Source of the DNA: Acidobacteriaceae bacterium
GTDB taxonomy: Bacteria > Acidobacteriota > Terriglobia > Terriglobales > Acidobacteriaceae
DNA length: 8,933 nt
Reading direction: 5' to 3'
NCBI GenBank assembly: GCA_030040115.1
Contig: JASHUH010000529.1
Span: forward strand, 1 to 8,933
Shown here piece after piece: positions 6,744 to 8,933 of the stretch (the first letter of the stretch is position 1; each line of letters starts with the position of its first letter). Position numbers and translations under genes: made by a program. A model generated the notes under the pieces. That model did no database searches. It saw only the letters and a list, made by a program, of their open reading frames with translations, and was not told where the DNA came from.

Positions 6744-6757
6744 GTGACAGCGGTCAC
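6744..6757. promoter_or_regulatory. CRP/FNR-like dyad
   Basis: GTGAC-AGCG-GTCAC is a perfect 5-bp inverted repeat. It contains GTGA-N6-TCAC followed by A, the spacing and core of CRP-family sites (TGTGA-N6-TCACA), although the 5' T is a C here. It lies between the two divergent transcription units, downstream of a weak TTGAAG -35-like hexamer facing pilC. A short dyad like this can arise by chance, so the call is tentative. Confidence 0.35.
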
Positions 6758-6936
6758 AGCGAAAAATGGACCCAGAGAACCTGTTTCTCCTCGAACCGGT
6801 CGCGAGCGCTTTGCGGGCCTCCGGCCGGGCATCCTGCGGCGGGTTCAAGGCTCCATTTTTGGCTCCGCCGCCATGAGCGCTCAGGGCTTCCCGGCCGTCA
6901 GTTGTCATTGAAGTCACTGAACCCTTGAGCAGGAAA

Positions 6937-6967
6937 GCCGGGAGCGCGAGGGACGCCGGAGCCCGGC
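6937..6967 (+). promoter_or_regulatory. GC-rich hairpin in the pilC leader
   Basis: GCCGGG (6937-6942) can pair with CCCGGC (6962-6967), and GCG with CGC inside, giving a two-step stem that closes 10 nt before the pilC ATG. If it lies in the transcript it would sit just upstream of the weak ribosome binding site CGGAG and could limit translation. GGGACGC in the loop recalls c-di-GMP riboswitches, but their other conserved parts are missing. Confidence 0.35.
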
Positions 6968-6977
6968 AACCGGAGCT

Positions 6978-8180
6978 ATGGCAGAGTTCGTCATCAGACT
7001 GGCCGATGAGCGCGGCCGCGTGCAGGAACAGGTGCAGACCGCGGCGACGGCCGAGGAGTTGCGCGCCCGCTTCACCCACGCGGGCTATCACGTGTTCAGT
7101 GTGCGCTCCCGCGGAGGCCTCTCCGGATTGGGGCGGCGTAAAGTCAAGCTCGAGCCCTTTCTCATTTTTAATCAGCAGTTTCTCACCCTTATCCGAGCCG
7201 GATTGCCCATCCTGGGTTCGCTGCAGATGCTGGGCAAGATCCAGAAGAGCGCCACCTTCGCCGGTCAATTGGACGATGTAGCCAGCCGGGTAAAAACGGG
7301 TGAAGCGCTTTCGGCGGCCTTTGAAGCGCAGAGCGGTTTTCCGCTGATGTACACCACCACGCTGCTGGCCGGGGAGCGCTCCGGAAACCTCCAGGAAGTT
7401 TTGGAGCGGTATGTCAGCTTCCAGAAGGTGTCGCTGGCCTTCCGCAAAAAGCTCACGGCTTCGCTCATCTACCCCTCGCTGCTGATGACCCTGGTGATCG
7501 GGCTGATGATCTTTCTGCTCACCGTGGTGGTGCCGCAGTTCGCCGTGCTCTACGACCAGATGGGCTCCAAGCTTCCCACCATGACCGTGGACCTGTTGAG
7601 CTTCGGCAAGTGGATGCAGCACAATTTCATCTGGCTCGCCGCCGGAGCCGCCCTCCTTGGTTTCACGGCCTACCGCTTCTCGCTGAGCGAGAAGGGCCGG
7701 GATTTTGTGGATGGCTTTCGTGTGGGCTTACCGGTCTTCGGCAAAATCTGGCTCAAATACCAGGTGGCCCTGTTTGCGCGCACCCTCTCCACGTTGCTCA
7801 CCGGCGGTTTGCCCCTGGTGCCCTCGCTCGAAACGGCGGCGCGCTCCATCTCGTCGCGCAAGGTATCGAAAGCCGTGCAGACCTCGATCGGCACCGTGCG
7901 CGAAGGCAAAAGCCTGGCCGAGTCGCTTACCAAAACAGGCGTCTTTCCCGATCTGTCCTCGGAGATGATCACGGTGGGCGAGCAAACCGGCGCCTTGCCG
8001 CAGATGCTGAACTCGGTGGCCGAATTCTTTGAAGAAGACGTGGCCACCGCCCTCACCGCCGCGTTGGCGCTCATCGAGCCGGCCATCCTCGTCGTTATGG
8101 GCGTGGTCGTGGTTTTCATTCTCATCTCGCTGTACCTGCCCATCTTTTCGTTGGGCCAGGCCGGCGGAGTCGGAGGTTAG
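6978..8180 (+). CDS. pilC: Type IV pilus / type II secretion platform protein PilC (GspF family)
   Basis: PilC/GspF is the inner-membrane platform protein that works with the PilB/GspE ATPase to assemble pilin or pseudopilin subunits. The product is 400 residues, the normal length. A small N-terminal domain (about 1-55) begins AEFVIRLADERGRVQEQVQ, as in GspF proteins. Two repeats of the GspF domain follow, each with the family motifs: FNQQFLTLIRAGLPILGSLQ and GERSGNLQEVLERY in the first (about 64-145), ARTLSTLLTGGLPLVPSLE and GEQTGALPQML in the second (about 267-344). Three membrane segments lie at about 163-192, 216-235 and 363-392. The start is ATG 6978 with CGGAG directly upstream, a close and weak ribosome binding site. 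The ATPase gene follows after 6 nt. The sequence alone does not separate pilus from type II secretion; pilus is my preference. Confidence 0.93.
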   Translation: MAEFVIRLADERGRVQEQVQTAATAEELRARFTHAGYHVFSVRSRGGLSGLGRRKVKLEPFLIFNQQFLTLIRAGLPILGSLQMLGKIQKSATFAGQLDDVASRVKTGEALSAAFEAQSGFPLMYTTTLLAGERSGNLQEVLERYVSFQKVSLAFRKKLTASLIYPSLLMTLVIGLMIFLLTVVVPQFAVLYDQMGSKLPTMTVDLLSFGKWMQHNFIWLAAGAALLGFTAYRFSLSEKGRDFVDGFRVGLPVFGKIWLKYQVALFARTLSTLLTGGLPLVPSLETAARSISSRKVSKAVQTSIGTVREGKSLAESLTKTGVFPDLSSEMITVGEQTGALPQMLNSVAEFFEEDVATALTAALALIEPAILVVMGVVVVFILISLYLPIFSLGQAGGVGG

Positions 8181-8186
8181 TGGGCA

Positions 8187-8933
8187 ATGGCAGGAGCCAG
8201 CGTTGTTACTCTTCCGGTTCCCGCGGCCGGCGACGAGCGCGCCCAGGCTGAAGCCCTGGCGCGTCGTTACCACGCGCAGTTCGTGGACCTGAAGAACTTC
8301 AAAATTCAACACGACCTGCTGCGCACCGTGCCGGTGGAGCTGATGTTCCGGTACAACTTTGTGCCCATCGAGCAACAGGCCGACGGGCTGACCATCGCGG
8401 TCGGCGATCCCTCCCGACTCATGGTGCTCGACGAGATCGCCGGCCTTCTCGGCCAGCGCATTCACCCGCGGGTGGCCACGCTCTCGCAGATCACCGACCT
8501 GCTCAAGAAAACCGAGCAGTCGCAGCGCGTGCTCGACGAAGCCAGCGAAGGGCTGACCTTCGATGTGGTCACCGGCGAGGAGAACGCCGATGAGAACATT
8601 TCCATTGAGAAGCTCACCAGCGAGGAGGACATCAGCCCTATCATCCGGCTGGTGGACACCACGATTTTCACCGCTCTCGAGCGCCGCGCCTCCGACATTC
8701 ACATCGAGACCAACGATGATTCCGTGGTGGTCAAGTACCGCATCGATGGCGTGCTGCAAGCCGCCATGGCGCCCATCGCGCGCGAACATCACACCACCAT
8801 CCTGAGCCGCATCAAGATCATGAGCGAGCTCGACATCGCCGAGCGCCGCGTGCCCCAGGACGGCCGCTTCAGGGTGCGTTACAAAGGCCGGCTCATCGAC
8901 TTCCGGGTCTCGATCATGCCCACGATTCACGGC
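8187..8933 (+). CDS. pilB: Type IV pilus assembly ATPase PilB / GspE family (3' end cut by window edge)
   Basis: This is the N-terminal 249 residues of a secretion/pilus assembly ATPase, the hexameric cytoplasmic motor that drives PilC/GspF. Residues about 20-110 resemble the C-terminal half of the MshEN/T2SSE_N domain (YHAQFVDLKNF...VPVELMFRYNFVPI...LTIAVGDPS). An acidic linker (about 115-150) follows. The ATPase N-terminal subdomain then has SPIIRLVDTTIFTALERRASDIHIE, YRIDGVLQ and IAERRVPQDGRFRVRYKGR, hallmarks of PilB/GspE. The window ends at MPTIHG, before Walker A, so nucleotide binding cannot be seen. The start is ATG 8187; GGAGG at 8172-8176, within the end of pilC, is 10 nt upstream, suggesting coupled translation. 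The N-terminus looks short because the first MshEN half is missing. GspE or PilB are both possible; PilT is unlikely given the N-terminal domain. Confidence 0.92.
   Translation, partial: MAGASVVTLPVPAAGDERAQAEALARRYHAQFVDLKNFKIQHDLLRTVPVELMFRYNFVPIEQQADGLTIAVGDPSRLMVLDEIAGLLGQRIHPRVATLSQITDLLKKTEQSQRVLDEASEGLTFDVVTGEENADENISIEKLTSEEDISPIIRLVDTTIFTALERRASDIHIETNDDSVVVKYRIDGVLQAAMAPIAREHHTTILSRIKIMSELDIAERRVPQDGRFRVRYKGRLIDFRVSIMPTIHG

Larger units (their letters stand above)
6507..6977. promoter_or_regulatory. Divergent intergenic region between flagellar and pilus blocks
   Basis: This 471-nt stretch separates the leftward regulator/flagellar operon from rightward pilC. Short open frames exist on both strands (about 78-87 codons) but have no recognisable domain, no good ribosome binding site and overlap each other. 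The region must carry the start signals for both blocks. It contains a 16-bp palindrome (6678-6693), a CRP/FNR-like dyad (6744-6757), a 10-bp palindrome TGAGCGCTCA (6874-6883) and a GC-rich hairpin before pilC. I looked for sigma-54 (GG-N10-GC), sigma-28 and sigma-70 promoters on both strands and found none that I would defend. The best sigma-70-like guess is TTGAAG at 6737-6742 with a weak -10 near 6762-6767. Confidence 0.6.

Noticed and set aside
6596..6928. Short open frames on both strands in the divergent intergenic region (78 and 87 codons)
   Set aside because: They overlap each other, lack ribosome binding sites and recognisable motifs, and cover the palindromes. Nothing supports translation.
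6925..6980. c-di-GMP-I (GEMM) riboswitch before pilC
   Set aside because: GGGACGC and a following CCGG resemble fragments of the motif, but the conserved GGCAAACC part, the AAAGCC continuation and the second stem were not found.
7728..8930. A 400-codon minus-strand open frame opposite pilC and pilB
   Set aside because: It is His/Asp/Gly-rich with no domain, and both genes on the plus strand are unmistakable family members. It is a codon-bias shadow.

Overview
The window is a high-GC bacterial chromosome segment with tightly packed genes in two divergent blocks. Protein sequences, gene order and degenerate 7-bp intergenic repeats suggest a flagellated Acidobacteriota-like organism. That assignment is an inference of moderate confidence; the gene identities do not depend on it.

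Left block (minus strand, read from about 6506 down to 1): an OmpR-type response regulator, a sigma-54 activator, flgB, flgC, fliE, fliF and fliG. fliG runs off the left edge about ten residues short of its expected end. All genes point the same way with short gaps (30, 45, 85, 52, 221 and about 38 nt), so they look like one operon. The products form the base of the flagellum: FlgB and FlgC are proximal rod proteins, FliE joins the rod to the MS ring, FliF is the MS ring and FliG is the rotor/switch protein that receives torque. The two regulators at the head of the operon probably control flagellar gene expression. The sigma-54 activator has no C-terminal DNA-binding domain and a degraded receiver domain, which is its most unusual property.

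Middle (6507-6977): a divergent intergenic region of 471 nt with no convincing gene. It holds a 16-bp palindrome, a CRP/FNR-like dyad, a 10-bp palindrome and a GC-rich hairpin just before pilC. It probably carries promoters for both blocks, but I could not assign -35/-10 or -24/-12 elements with confidence.

Right block (plus strand, 6978 to the right edge): a PilC/GspF-family inner-membrane platform protein followed 6 nt later by a PilB/GspE-family assembly ATPase, cut off before its Walker A motif. These belong to a type IV pilus or type II secretion system.

The window is therefore a motility locus, with flagellar basal-body genes and pilus or secretion genes back to back around one regulatory region. 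I saw no CRISPR array, tRNA, rRNA or insertion sequence. The core genes are conventional. The points of interest are the solitary sigma-54 activator, the inverted heptad-repeat blocks between fliE and fliF, and the palindromes between the two blocks.
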